Made by a program: the position numbers and the translations under genes
The notes under the pieces: model-generated
What the model saw: the letters and a program-made list of their open reading frames with translations, nothing else
Databases searched by the model: none
Told to the model about the DNA's origin: nothing
Part shown: one piece after another, positions 21,775 to 30,596 of the stretch
Position numbering within the stretch: position 1 is the first letter of the stretch
How the letters are laid out: each line of letters starts with the position of its first letter
Assembly: GCF_002982315.1 (NCBI RefSeq)
Contig: NZ_MWZD01000018.1
Location: 1 to 64,000 of the forward strand
From: Leucobacter massiliensis
Lineage (GTDB): Bacteria > Actinomycetota > Actinomycetes > Actinomycetales > Microbacteriaceae
Length of the DNA: 64,000 nt
Direction: 5' to 3'

Positions 21775-23247
21775 GTGACTTCCTCGAAGACCAGCATTCC
21801 CCGCGTTGCGATCTACGCACGTCAGAGCGTCGAGGAGGACCAGGGCATACGGCAGCAGCTCGATGACGGCCGGAAGCACGCGGCGGATCACGGCTGGACT
21901 GTCGTGCACGAGTTCTCCGACAACGACACGTCGGGCAGCAAGGAACGTGGCCCGAAGACGGACTGGGCGAGGATGCTCAGCGCATTCGACGAAGACGAGT
22001 TCGACACGCTGATCGTCACCGAGACGTCGCGTCTCACCCGCAGCCTGACCGACGTCCTGGACGTCACTCCTCCTCGGCGTGCGATGCGGGTGATCGTGAT
22101 CCGCCAGGGCATCGACACCCTCGTCGCCGACTTCCAGCTCAAGCTCCTCGTGCTCGTGGCGGAGAACGAGGTCAAGCTGAAGGCCCAGCGGGCGGCCCGC
22201 TACGCGGCCGACCGTCGGAAGGTGGGTCATCCGACGTCGGGCAAGACGCCCCACGGCTACCGCTGGGTGCCCGCAGGACAGCGGGACGAGAGGGGGACGC
22301 GTTACGTCGTCGACGAGGCCGAGGCCGAGGACGTGCGTCAAATCTTCAGGGAGTTCCTCGCCGGCGCGACGCTCGGCCAGATCGCCAGGGACCTCACCTC
22401 AACGGGACGCCTCACGCGCAAGGGTGCGCGCTGGCATTCCTCTACCGTCCGTCGGGTTCTCATGAACCCCCTCTACGCGGCCCTCCTTCCGCCGGCACAG
22501 CCGACAGGCCAACACAGCATGGCCGCGATCGATCTCGAAGCCTGCACTCCGGGAGCTTGGCAGCCCATCGTGACGCGAGACGACATCGTCGCTGCCCGGA
22601 GCCGGCTCGTCGGCGTCAAGCCCATGCACGCCGGCACAGCCCGACGCTGGCTCCTCGCCGGCATCGCCCTCTGCGGCGTGTGCCGCAAGCCCGTGAAGTC
22701 CTCGCGCCCCGTCAACCACCCCACCCCTCGTAAGGATGGATCGGTCGCACCGGCACAGCGCTACCACGGCTATCGGTGCCATTTCAGTCGCAACGGTGAC
22801 GTGATCGACGAGTTCGTCTCGGAGCTTTGCATCCAGCGTCTCTCGCAGCCGGACGCCGTCGACCTCCTCACTCCGCCCGACGACGAGTTCGACCTCCCCG
22901 CCCTGCACACGCGTCGGGACGCTCTGCAGGCGGAACGGAAGAACGTCTTCGCGTTGATCGGTAGCGATCCGTCGAGGCTCGCGGCCGCTCAGGATCGTCT
23001 CGAAGAGCTGGAGGAGCAGCTACGCGAGGTCGACGCCGTCATCGCGAAGGCCGCGGAACGGCACCCCCTCGCTGATCTGATGGGCGTCGAGGACGTCAGG
23101 GCATGGTGGGAGAGCCGCACGCTCGCGCGTCAGCGGGCGATCGTACAGCTCCTGATGACCGTGGTGATCAAGCCGGTCGGCATGGGCCACCGCCCGCGTC
23201 GTCCCCAGGACGTCCTCGCGTCGCTGGAGATCACACCGTTGATCTAA
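21775..23247 (+). CDS. int: Large serine integrase (site-specific recombinase)
   Basis: Catalyses integration and, with a directionality factor, excision of the element. The 490-residue protein has the resolvase catalytic domain with YARQSVEEDQGIRQQL (catalytic serine at about residue 15), the ETSRLTRSLTDVL and QGIDT motifs, then a recombinase domain (VGHPTSGKTPHGYRWV...LTRKGARWHSSTVRRVLMNP), a zinc ribbon (CGVCRKPVK...YRCH) and a C-terminal coiled coil rich in Leu/Glu (about residues 380-430). The GTG 21775 start is chosen because upstream codons lie in the att site. It sits at the element's edge, the usual place. Confidence 0.95.
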   Translation: MTSSKTSIPRVAIYARQSVEEDQGIRQQLDDGRKHAADHGWTVVHEFSDNDTSGSKERGPKTDWARMLSAFDEDEFDTLIVTETSRLTRSLTDVLDVTPPRRAMRVIVIRQGIDTLVADFQLKLLVLVAENEVKLKAQRAARYAADRRKVGHPTSGKTPHGYRWVPAGQRDERGTRYVVDEAEAEDVRQIFREFLAGATLGQIARDLTSTGRLTRKGARWHSSTVRRVLMNPLYAALLPPAQPTGQHSMAAIDLEACTPGAWQPIVTRDDIVAARSRLVGVKPMHAGTARRWLLAGIALCGVCRKPVKSSRPVNHPTPRKDGSVAPAQRYHGYRCHFSRNGDVIDEFVSELCIQRLSQPDAVDLLTPPDDEFDLPALHTRRDALQAERKNVFALIGSDPSRLAAAQDRLEELEEQLREVDAVIAKAAERHPLADLMGVEDVRAWWESRTLARQRAIVQLLMTVVIKPVGMGHRPRRPQDVLASLEITPLI

Positions 23248-23298
23248 CTGAACCGCATCGTCGGATAGAGGCTGCCGAGGTCGACGGAAGTCCTCGAG

Positions 23299-24615
23299 CT
23301 ACGCAACATTTCGCGAACTTGGCGTCCGTGACATTGAGCTCAGTCGTTTCTTCACAGCAGCAGCACGGTGCGGTGTCGTCAGTGAACCGAAGCGCGGGGA
23401 GACATGAACTATCTCGTAACTTCCGCCGCCAACCCATGACATCGTCGAGGTGATGCCCCCGCCATCAGTTCCGTCGATAACTCGATCCAAACGAGGAACG
23501 ATGAAGTCCAGCACCGTTTGGGTGTTTCGCTCAGCAAGAATCCAACGACGCCGCATCTTGTGCGCCGTCGAAGCTGTCGTCCCACTTCCACCAAAGATGT
23601 CGACGACGAGTTCCCCGGGGTTCGTGGCGATGTGAATAATCCGCTCCAGAAGAGTTTCCGGCTTCGGCGTGTCGAACACCTCCTGATCTGGGAAGAGCGC
23701 GAGTAGATGACGCTTGGCCTCATCGTTTGTCCCGGTGTCGGCAGAACCCCACACCGTAAAGGGGACAAGGCCACGAAGTTGGTGGGCGAAGAGCTTGATC
23801 CGGGGCGATCCGTCGCCGCCCTTGGGGAACCAAATTCGATCCTCAGCCAGCAGTTCCCGATACGTGGGCTCAGTCGCGTACCAGGATCGGCCACGAGGTG
23901 GTCGATGCACGATGCCCGTCGGAGTCACGATGTCGTACTGCTGGGCCTTGCGATAACCGGGAGCCGTAAACGGCGCATCTGCCCAGGGGCCTCTAGGGTC
24001 ATCGTCGCGATTGCGAAGGTTCGCCTCGTCTTTTGCGAGGAGGTTCCGTGAGGTCTTCCAGCGTTTTGGGCCGCTGGGCGCGTAGACGAGAATCGTGTCA
24101 TGGTTCGAAGAAAAGGCCGCCCGTGAGTCCCTGGTGAGCTTCTTCTGCCAGATGACGGACGCGACGAACGCTTGCTCACCGAAGACTTCATCCATGATGG
24201 CGCGCGCACGGTGAACTTCTGCGTCGTCAAGATGCACCCAAACGCTCGCGTCTTCGGCGAGAAGCGGCTTCAGCGCCTCGAGGCGATCACGCATCATGCT
24301 GAGCCACTTAGAGCGAACCATCGAATCGTTGTACTGACGGAAGTTCACCTGTGTGTTGAAAGGTGGGTCAATATAGACCAATCGGATGCCGCCGGCCAAC
24401 ACTGACGTGTTCTCGCGGAGCGATTCGATGACGTCCAGTCCGTCCCCAACCGCAACGATGTTCGAAGTACTGCCCAAGACTCCGTCGGTGAGCTGCTCGA
24501 ACTTCAAGGCGTGCTCAAGCCGCCGATCGTGTGGGTCCACCCACTCGTAACCGGTCAGGCCCGATGCGCGGAGCGACAGCTCCTTGTTCGGCCACACGAG
24601 CTGTACGTCTGTCAT
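23299..24615 (-). CDS. Site-specific DNA methyltransferase (type III Mod-like, beta class)
   Basis: Methylates an amino group of adenine or cytosine in a specific sequence. The 438-residue protein has the catalytic motif IDPPFNT near residue 85 before the S-adenosylmethionine motif FGGSGTT near 345, which is the beta order, and the Mod-like YNDSMVRSKWLSMMRDRL segment. The stretch between them is the target recognition region. It is transcribed divergently from the Dam-like gene across about 106 bases and probably belongs with the following mcrBC-like pair as one restriction-modification system. Base composition is lower in GC than chromosomal genes. Confidence 0.92.
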   Translation of the reverse strand: MTDVQLVWPNKELSLRASGLTGYEWVDPHDRRLEHALKFEQLTDGVLGSTSNIVAVGDGLDVIESLRENTSVLAGGIRLVYIDPPFNTQVNFRQYNDSMVRSKWLSMMRDRLEALKPLLAEDASVWVHLDDAEVHRARAIMDEVFGEQAFVASVIWQKKLTRDSRAAFSSNHDTILVYAPSGPKRWKTSRNLLAKDEANLRNRDDDPRGPWADAPFTAPGYRKAQQYDIVTPTGIVHRPPRGRSWYATEPTYRELLAEDRIWFPKGGDGSPRIKLFAHQLRGLVPFTVWGSADTGTNDEAKRHLLALFPDQEVFDTPKPETLLERIIHIATNPGELVVDIFGGSGTTASTAHKMRRRWILAERNTQTVLDFIVPRLDRVIDGTDGGGITSTMSWVGGGSYEIVHVSPRFGSLTTPHRAAAVKKRLSSMSRTPSSRNVA

Positions 24616-24721
24616 CTCCGCCTCAGTTCCGATGGCACAGCGAGCCCCTGAAGGTCAGTGGATCCGCGTCTACTAGACTCTCATGATCGTAAGTGAACTC
24701 CTAGCCGACACGAGGACCATC

Positions 24722-25612
24722 ATGACCTCCAGCTCCTCAGCGGCCGCCGCCGACGTCGCGGCTAACTCGAAAGCGACGAAGCCATTCGTTCGATGGGCTG
24801 GGGGGAAAACGCGGCTCCTGCCCAAGATCCTCCCGCATGTCCCTGAGCGCTTCGAAAACTACTTCGAACCATTCCTGGGCGGCGGGGCGATGTTCTTCGC
24901 GGTCCAAGATCGCATCACTGGGCGAGCTCAACTCGCGGATCTCAATGAACATCTTGTGGCCGCATGGATTGCGATGCGGGACCACCAGCTGGAGCTGCGA
25001 CCGCTTCTCGAGTGGTACCGCGAACGCGACTCGAAGGAGTTCTACTACGAAGTGCGTGCGAGCGTACCCGAAGGTCTTGTCCCGCGTGCAGCGCGATTCC
25101 TTTACCTCAACGGTGTCTCTTGGAATCATCTCTGGCGAGAGAACTCCAAGACCGGCGCTATGAACGTGCCGTGGGGCGATCGCGTGTTCAAGAGCTTCGA
25201 CGACGAAACTTTTCAGCGTCTTGAGCGATCGCTGCAGCTCGCGGACGTGCATGCGGCCGACTTCCGCGAGGTGCTCCGCAATGCCAAAGCGGGCGACTTC
25301 GTCTACCTCGATCCTCCCTACCTGCCGGTCTTCACCAAGTCCGACGTCGAGAAAGAACCCACCTCGAAGTTCAATAAGTACACCGCGAAGGTTTTTGGCG
25401 AGTCTGACCTACGCGAGCTGGCGCAACTTTGTGGAGACCTGACAAGCCGCGGCGTCAAATGGGTGATGTCCAACCGCGACACACCGGGCGTCCGAGAGCT
25501 GTTTCCCGATGCTGACATCATTGGGTTTACGACACGTCGCTCCGTCGCTGCGCAGAGTCGACGGAAAGTTGAAGCCGGCCACTCGCCGGAAGCTATCGTC
25601 ATCGGAAGGTAA
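24722..25612 (+). CDS. DNA adenine methyltransferase, Dam family (alpha class)
   Basis: N6-adenine methyltransferase. The 296-residue product has the N-terminal AdoMet motif [26 protein letters not shown], the catalytic DPPYLP near residue 200 and a C-terminal [12 protein letters not shown], all in Dam/M.DpnII order. The ATG at 24722 is preferred (GAGG 7 bases upstream) over an ATG at 24683. The mcrB-like gene starts 5 bases after the stop, so they share an operon. With the divergent beta-class enzyme it makes two methyltransferases for one system, as expected if the recognition site is asymmetric and each strand needs its own enzyme (inference). Confidence 0.93.
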   Translation: MTSSSSAAAADVAANSKATKPFVRWAGGKTRLLPKILPHVPERFENYFEPFLGGGAMFFAVQDRITGRAQLADLNEHLVAAWIAMRDHQLELRPLLEWYRERDSKEFYYEVRASVPEGLVPRAARFLYLNGVSWNHLWRENSKTGAMNVPWGDRVFKSFDDETFQRLERSLQLADVHAADFREVLRNAKAGDFVYLDPPYLPVFTKSDVEKEPTSKFNKYTAKVFGESDLRELAQLCGDLTSRGVKWVMSNRDTPGVRELFPDADIIGFTTRRSVAAQSRRKVEAGHSPEAIVIGR

Positions 25613-25617
25613 ACAGC

Positions 25618-27354
25618 GTGGTCGCATCTCCGGTTGAAGCTGTATGGGTCTGGTTCTATGGCGGCACTAACCAAAAATGGACGTACGGTCGCTTCGGGAA
25701 GAGCGGTTTCACCAAGGATCACCTCCAGATCAAAGATGAAGCCGCAGGTCCTGTCCAGGCCATCTATGGACTGAGGCCAGAGCCTGACCAGAAGCACGAG
25801 TTAACGCTGAAGTGGCCGAACGGAGGTAGCCGAGACGGTCGCTTCATGTACTCCTCAGGACGCTTCGTTCTTCGGTGGGATCGTCCAGCGACGGCAGGTT
25901 CCGTGCCCTGGAGCTCGCCAGACCCTTGGCGCATGACTCCTGACCCCGACCCAAGTTCAGTGACACCACTTCGAGGCAACGGTGTAGCACGAACAGACGT
26001 CGATGCGATTGCGGCAATCGACTCGTTTAACCAGGCAGGGCATCTCGCTTACCTTGTCGCGGTAAAGCTGAAAGACGAAGATGACGTCCTGCATGTCCGC
26101 ACATACTTGAAGGACCCCTCGGCTGGCCTCGAGTTCGCGAGCACTGATCTGCTCCCTCGGGAGGTGCAGAAGCTTGTCGATTCACTCAACGTCTCTGTGC
26201 CGTCATGCGCATCCCGGATCCTAGGCGGTCAGGCCCCAGACCCTGCCGTTGACGCAGCGATCGCGAAGCTCGAGGAGAACCCAAACCTCCTCCTCATCGG
26301 GCCTCCTGGTACCGGTAAGTCTGTCCTGCTGGACAAGCTCGTTCAGCATGTGACAAATCCTGACTTTGAGGTCACATTTGACCCCGATGAAATTTACGAC
26401 GCATGGAGCGAGCCGGAGGACGAACCTGGTGCAGGCAAGGCCGCTACGGTGGTCTTTCACCCGAGCTACTCCTATGACAATCTCGTGGTCGGTCTTCTGC
26501 CTAAGGTCAAGGGCAAGGAAGTTCAGGTGGGGGTGTCCACCGGACCGCTCGTGAATCTCGCGCACTATGCTTCTAGCGGGAATCCGGCGCTCCTGGTGCT
26601 CGATGAATTCAATCGCGGTAACGCTGCTGCCATCCTCGGAGACACGCTCGCACTGCTCGACAAGGACAAGCGCGACGTGGCTCACGTTGACCTACCCTCC
26701 TACGGACTTCCCATCGACGTTCCTGAAGAGTTCGCCGTAGATAAGAGCGTCCGGGTCGCGTCTCGGTTCGGGTTGCCGCGGAATCTATGGATCGTGGCAG
26801 CGATGAACTCCAGCGATCGCAGTGTGGCACCCCTCGACGCGGCCCTTCGTCGCCGATTCTCGATCGTCGAGATTGGGCCGGACTACGAGCTTCTTGCAGC
26901 GCAGCTCTCGGCAGATCTCGATGCCGACCTAAGCGACCCGTGGTCGAACTGGACGCCTGGCCATGTCGCTAGCCTGGCCGTCGAATTGTTGCGAGGGATT
27001 AACGCCCGAATTGAAGCATCGCTCGGCCGCGACTTCCTCCTCGGCCACTCCAACTTCTGGCATGTCGCAGGCGATTCCGCCGAAGATGCGCTCCGATCCT
27101 TGGCCTCAGCGTGGGATCTTCGAGTGGTCCAGACGATGCGTCTCGCGCTCCAGGACGATGACGACACCCTCGCCTTCATTCTCAACGCGGGGAAACCAGA
27201 AGACGCTGTCGCAAGTTCTTCGCACGCAGTTTGGTGGCTGGCTGCCGACCCCGCTCACGAGCAGTTCGCTCGTCCACGCCTTGCGTTCAACCCGATTGCT
27301 GGGATGCCGTCGGACGAGCTCCATACCGAACTCTCGCGACTCGCCGGGGTTTGA
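25618..27354 (+). CDS. McrB-like AAA+ GTPase, restriction subunit
   Basis: The motor subunit of an McrBC-type nuclease. The 578-residue protein has a non-canonical N-terminal domain (WVWFYGGTNQKWTYGRFGKS), probably for DNA recognition, then a AAA+ domain with Walker A GPPGTGKS at about residues 228-235, Walker B LVLDEFNRGN near 325-335 (McrB has DEINRGN) and the McrB signature MNSSDRSVAPLDAALRRRFS near 396-415. The GTG at 25618 follows the dam-like stop by 5 bases. The mcrC-like gene follows 1 base after the stop. Classical McrB senses methylcytosine; here, next to two methyltransferases, it more probably cuts unmodified DNA, as in LlaJI-type systems. Confidence 0.88.
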   Translation: MVASPVEAVWVWFYGGTNQKWTYGRFGKSGFTKDHLQIKDEAAGPVQAIYGLRPEPDQKHELTLKWPNGGSRDGRFMYSSGRFVLRWDRPATAGSVPWSSPDPWRMTPDPDPSSVTPLRGNGVARTDVDAIAAIDSFNQAGHLAYLVAVKLKDEDDVLHVRTYLKDPSAGLEFASTDLLPREVQKLVDSLNVSVPSCASRILGGQAPDPAVDAAIAKLEENPNLLLIGPPGTGKSVLLDKLVQHVTNPDFEVTFDPDEIYDAWSEPEDEPGAGKAATVVFHPSYSYDNLVVGLLPKVKGKEVQVGVSTGPLVNLAHYASSGNPALLVLDEFNRGNAAAILGDTLALLDKDKRDVAHVDLPSYGLPIDVPEEFAVDKSVRVASRFGLPRNLWIVAAMNSSDRSVAPLDAALRRRFSIVEIGPDYELLAAQLSADLDADLSDPWSNWTPGHVASLAVELLRGINARIEASLGRDFLLGHSNFWHVAGDSAEDALRSLASAWDLRVVQTMRLALQDDDDTLAFILNAGKPEDAVASSSHAVWWLAADPAHEQFARPRLAFNPIAGMPSDELHTELSRLAGV

Positions 27355-27355
27355 G

Positions 27356-28606
27356 ATGGAGCCGAGGCTGAGGCTTCGTGAGCACGAAGGCGTCAACCTT
27401 CCTCGCGAGACCGCTGGATTGGTAATCGACGCTGTCCAAGGACTTGAAGCCCGCCTGCAACCGCGCATTCCTCAGGTGACTCGTACCGAAGGCGTCGTCA
27501 AGATAGGCAACCTCATCGGATCGGCCCGGATGGCGGACGGCACGGTTCTCGAAGTTGAGCCGAAGGTGCCGGCCAGCAGTTCCTGGCCGAGCGCCGTCGT
27601 GCAGTTGCTCAACAAAGAATCGCGCATCTCCGTGACCGGGTCGCAGCGCTCCCGCCAGGGACACGCCCGCCAAGACCTGACGTCAGTCATTGCGTTCGAA
27701 TACGCACGTCGTCTCGAAAATGCCATCTCGAAGGACGGCCCACTGCAGCTTTTTGAGCGCTACCGTCTCAACTCGCGCCGGTTGAGCGGGAGACTCGACG
27801 TGAGCGCATACACCCGCAATGCTTGGCGCGACCCCATTCTCTTTCCAGTTCAACGGGATCAGCTCACGGTAGCGAATGACTTCGCGCGTGGCCTATCGGT
27901 AGTGTCACACGCATTCCGTCGATCAGTGTCAGACAGCGCATTGTCGGCCCAACTGCTTCGACTCGAGTCCGCAGTCATTCCAGGACATCCGCTACCAGAA
28001 CACATCAACCCTGTAGCGGCCACTCGGCCGATGCCTTCCCAGTGGAAGAATTACCGCCCTGCATGGGACATTGCGGCCGCCGTCCTGCGGAACCGCTCAA
28101 TCATCAATGACCCAGGGCACTCAATCGGCCTCGAAGTCGCAGTTGAGCCGTGGCCACTTCTCGAGACGCTCTTAGAACGGACCCTCGCGGCCGTCACTCG
28201 AGCAGCTCCGAATATCGTGTTCGGCGCGAAGCGACGTTACCCAATCTTGAAGCTCCGCGGCGCGATCGCCGGCTCAGTGGAGCCTGACGGCGTCCTTCGC
28301 GATGACACAGGTCAAGTTGTGGCGACATTCGAGGCAAAATATACGTTGCCCAGTACACATCCGAGCGAGGACCATCGCTATCAGGCCCTCGCTACGGCCG
28401 CAGTACTGCACTCTCCGATCGCGATACTGGTGTATCCAGGTGCCGAGGAACCTAGGATCTACGACGTCCAAGGATTCAACGGACAACCCATGCAACTGGC
28501 AACCATGGGACTGGAGCTTTATGGGTACGAACGCGGCTCAGGGGAAAAGCGTAGAGCAGACGCGGTTCTGAGACTCCTAGGAACCATGGCCGGACGAACG
28601 CCCTAA
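27356..28606 (+). CDS. McrC-like nuclease subunit
   Basis: Supplies the endonuclease activity to the McrB-like motor. The 416-residue protein has the McrC layout: a beta-rich N-terminal domain (GNLIGSARMADGTVLEVEPKV), a middle YARRLENAI...RGRLDVSAYTRN-like segment (here LSGRLDVSAYTRN) and a C-terminal PD-(D/E)xK fold with an Asp in SVEPDGVLRDD and ExK in ATFEAKY at about residues 325-327. The ATG lies one base beyond the mcrB-like stop (TGAGATG), so translation is coupled. It closes the methyltransferase-McrBC operon. Confidence 0.87.
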   Translation: MEPRLRLREHEGVNLPRETAGLVIDAVQGLEARLQPRIPQVTRTEGVVKIGNLIGSARMADGTVLEVEPKVPASSSWPSAVVQLLNKESRISVTGSQRSRQGHARQDLTSVIAFEYARRLENAISKDGPLQLFERYRLNSRRLSGRLDVSAYTRNAWRDPILFPVQRDQLTVANDFARGLSVVSHAFRRSVSDSALSAQLLRLESAVIPGHPLPEHINPVAATRPMPSQWKNYRPAWDIAAAVLRNRSIINDPGHSIGLEVAVEPWPLLETLLERTLAAVTRAAPNIVFGAKRRYPILKLRGAIAGSVEPDGVLRDDTGQVVATFEAKYTLPSTHPSEDHRYQALATAAVLHSPIAILVYPGAEEPRIYDVQGFNGQPMQLATMGLELYGYERGSGEKRRADAVLRLLGTMAGRTP

Positions 28607-28614
28607 CGTCGTCA

Positions 28615-28818
28615 TCACCTCAGGTCGCTGAACGGATCCACGACGCTCTGCACACCGTGCTCCGCACACACGAAGGCGATCCGAACGCCCGTGCCGTCGG
28701 CGCTGAGTGACGTGTCGGGCGCGCAGTCGCCGCCACACTCTGAGCACGTCCGGTAGCCGTCGTCCGTCGGCACGCGGATCTCGAGGCCGTCGGGCCCTTC
28801 CGTGCGCTCGTAGTCCAT
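28615..28818 (-). CDS. Small zinc-ribbon-like protein
   Basis: A 67-residue acidic protein with a CSECGGDC cluster and a C-terminal FVCAEHG, a plausible four-ligand zinc site. No family is recognised. It faces the end of the mcrC-like gene with 8 bases between the stops. A 47-residue protein at 37001-37144 in the same element has a similar CLECGGE motif. Function unknown. Confidence 0.6.
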   Translation of the reverse strand: MDYERTEGPDGLEIRVPTDDGYRTCSECGGDCAPDTSLSADGTGVRIAFVCAEHGVQSVVDPFSDLR

Positions 28819-28956
28819 GGCCCCATTCTCACCGCATTTCGTGCAGACGGCACTGGATTTCGTGCTGCACTCGTGTCGTCACCGAGGACACCGCGGTGTT
28901 GCTTCACGTCGCGATCATCGCAACGATGGAGATACCGGTACGAAACGAGCACGCAC

Positions 28957-29157
28957 ATGACGAACCAAAAGAACCCGCAGTCTCCCTCGGGCGAGGCGCA
29001 CGATGACACTCCGCGCAAGCGCTGGTATCAGCGCCCCTGGTTCATGAGCCCTGACGGGCACAACGTGATGCCGACGAGCTGGATCGGACTGGTCGTCCTC
29101 GCCGTCGTCATCGTGGCCGGCGTCGGCATCGTGAACTGGATCGGCTCTCTGTTCTGA
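28957..29157 (+). CDS. Small single-helix membrane protein
   Basis: A 66-residue protein: polar N-terminus (NPQSPSGEAHDDTPRKRWYQ) and one hydrophobic helix, SWIGLVVLAVVIVAGVGIVNW, near the C-terminus. The ATG at 28957 has only a weak ribosome site. A terminator-like hairpin follows at 29178. It is not recognised; similar small membrane proteins are common on actinobacterial mobile elements. Confidence 0.55.
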   Translation: MTNQKNPQSPSGEAHDDTPRKRWYQRPWFMSPDGHNVMPTSWIGLVVLAVVIVAGVGIVNWIGSLF

Positions 29158-29177
29158 GCCGCCTGCTGTCGTCATTG

Positions 29178-29206
29178 AACGCCCTCCTCCTCGGAAGGGG
29201 GCGTTT
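29178..29206 (+). terminator. Hairpin with T-rich tail
   Basis: AACGCCC pairs with GGGCGTT around a GC-rich loop, followed by TCGCTTTTC. It lies 21 bases after the small membrane protein gene. Confidence 0.65.
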
Positions 29207-29308
29207 CGCTTTTCTCCCGTCATACCCATCGTTCGAGATCGTCTGTCGGTGGCTCCTCGTAGCCTGGAGGCGACGACCCGACGCTTTCCCACACCGCGAG
29301 GATCTCCC

Positions 29309-29521
29309 ATGGCCATGCGCACCATCGTCCACCACCTCTACCGCGACGCTGGCGACCTCTTGCCCGTCTGCGGCACCATCCCCGGCCCCGACGAGCGGGA
29401 CCAATGGCACACCGGCCACGTTGTCGACTACCTCGTCGCCTACAAGCGCGTCGGGCACCCGTGCTGCACCCTGTGCTGCGCGGTCGCACTCACACTCATT
29501 CAGGCCCACGATGCGGCCTGA
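29309..29521 (+). CDS. Hypothetical small protein with cysteine and histidine clusters
   Basis: A 70-residue protein (MAMRTIVHHLYRD start) with VCGTIPGPDERDQWHTGH and HPCCTLCCAVALTLI. The cysteines and histidines could bind a metal, but no known family is recognised. The ATG at 29309 has GCGAGGA upstream. It precedes the EAD-nuclease gene by 33 bases and may be co-transcribed with it. Confidence 0.5.
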   Translation: MAMRTIVHHLYRDAGDLLPVCGTIPGPDERDQWHTGHVVDYLVAYKRVGHPCCTLCCAVALTLIQAHDAA

Positions 29522-29554
29522 TCGCACATCGGCGTATCGCGAGACAATGCTGTT

Positions 29555-30580
29555 GTGACCGGATTCAGTTTCCTCGACGCCGTCTTGGGCGATGCGCCGG
29601 CGCTGCCCCTGAAGGTGTCGTCCCGCTCGTTCCGAAGCGCGATCGAAGAAGCGCTCATTCACACGTACACCCGGAACGATCTCGAAGCCGTGTTGGCCGA
29701 GGAGCTCAAGCTTCCCTGGCAGAAGCAGGACGTTCAGCCCAGCCACGGAGAGTTCTCCAAGCGCGACCTCATCCGTGCATACACGGAAGGCTGGGAGCTC
29801 CCGCGACTCGTCGCTCTTGCGCGTCGCATCGTGAACGAGCTCGAAGTAGCCGGCCAGCTTCGCCTCGACCTGTCGAACCTGCTCGCTGAGCACGATCGCG
29901 CTGGCGGTGTCGACGCGCCCGCAAAGAACCTCATTTTCGCGGCGAACGGTCCCAAGCCCGAACTCGTCCTCAGAGACGCCGTCAACAACGACATCGAGAT
30001 CGTCCGCAATGGTGAGTACTGTCTCGTCTACAACCAGCCCATCCCAACCGACGGCTTGACCTTCGCCCGTCTGATCGAATGGTGGCGCGCACACGAGGGC
30101 TTCGAGGAATCCGTATCCGCGCGAGACGTTGGAATCGACCTCCATAAGCGCCTCCGTGCGTCCTTGGGGGAGAATTCCGTCGAACTCCTCGTCTTCGATA
30201 CCTACGCGGCCCGCTACAAGGACAACCAGTTCGACATCCCGGCGCTGATCCCGCAGGTCTATCTCCATTTCGATCCCGCTACCCAGGCGTCACGACGGGC
30301 CGCTGGCGAGAGTGGTAGTCCGTTGGCCCGTCAGAGGATGGACTTCCTTCTCCTGTTCTCCAGCAGGCACCGGGTCGTGCTGGAGGTCGACGGGAAGCAG
30401 CACTACTCCACGGGCAATGTGGCGAGCCCCACTTTGTACAGCGAGATGGTGGCCGAGGATCGCCGGCTCCGGCTCGCGGGATACGAGGTTTACCGATTCG
30501 GTGGAGCCGAGCTGATGAAAGACGACGCTGCGAAGATGGTCGCCGAGTTCTTCGACCAGCTTGCCGACCGCATGAGGTGA
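29555..30580 (+). CDS. Putative defence nuclease: EAD-like N-terminal domain and DUF559/Vsr-like PD-(D/E)xK domain
   Basis: The 341-residue protein ends in a restriction-like nuclease domain: RMDFLLLFSSRHRVVLEVDG with KQHYS (about residues 261-285) and LRLAGYEVYRFGGAEL, the layout of DUF559 and Vsr-type nucleases. The N-terminal 90 residues (FRSAIEEALIHTYTRNDLEA, then IRAYTEGWELPRLVALA) resemble the effector-associated domain EAD1, an adaptor found in bacterial conflict systems; this part is weaker. The middle has no assignment. The GTG at 29555 lacks a strong Shine-Dalgarno. It lies beside the restriction genes and ahead of a resolvase. Role in phage defence is inference. Confidence 0.7.
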   Translation: MTGFSFLDAVLGDAPALPLKVSSRSFRSAIEEALIHTYTRNDLEAVLAEELKLPWQKQDVQPSHGEFSKRDLIRAYTEGWELPRLVALARRIVNELEVAGQLRLDLSNLLAEHDRAGGVDAPAKNLIFAANGPKPELVLRDAVNNDIEIVRNGEYCLVYNQPIPTDGLTFARLIEWWRAHEGFEESVSARDVGIDLHKRLRASLGENSVELLVFDTYAARYKDNQFDIPALIPQVYLHFDPATQASRRAAGESGSPLARQRMDFLLLFSSRHRVVLEVDGKQHYSTGNVASPTLYSEMVAEDRRLRLAGYEVYRFGGAELMKDDAAKMVAEFFDQLADRMR

Positions 30581-30596
30581 GGCCTCGTCGGTCCGG

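Noticed and set aside
25618-27354. MoxR-type AAA+ ATPase
   Set aside because: DEFNRGN and the MNSSDRS...LDAALRRRFS signature, plus an immediately following McrC-like gene, point to McrB rather than MoxR.
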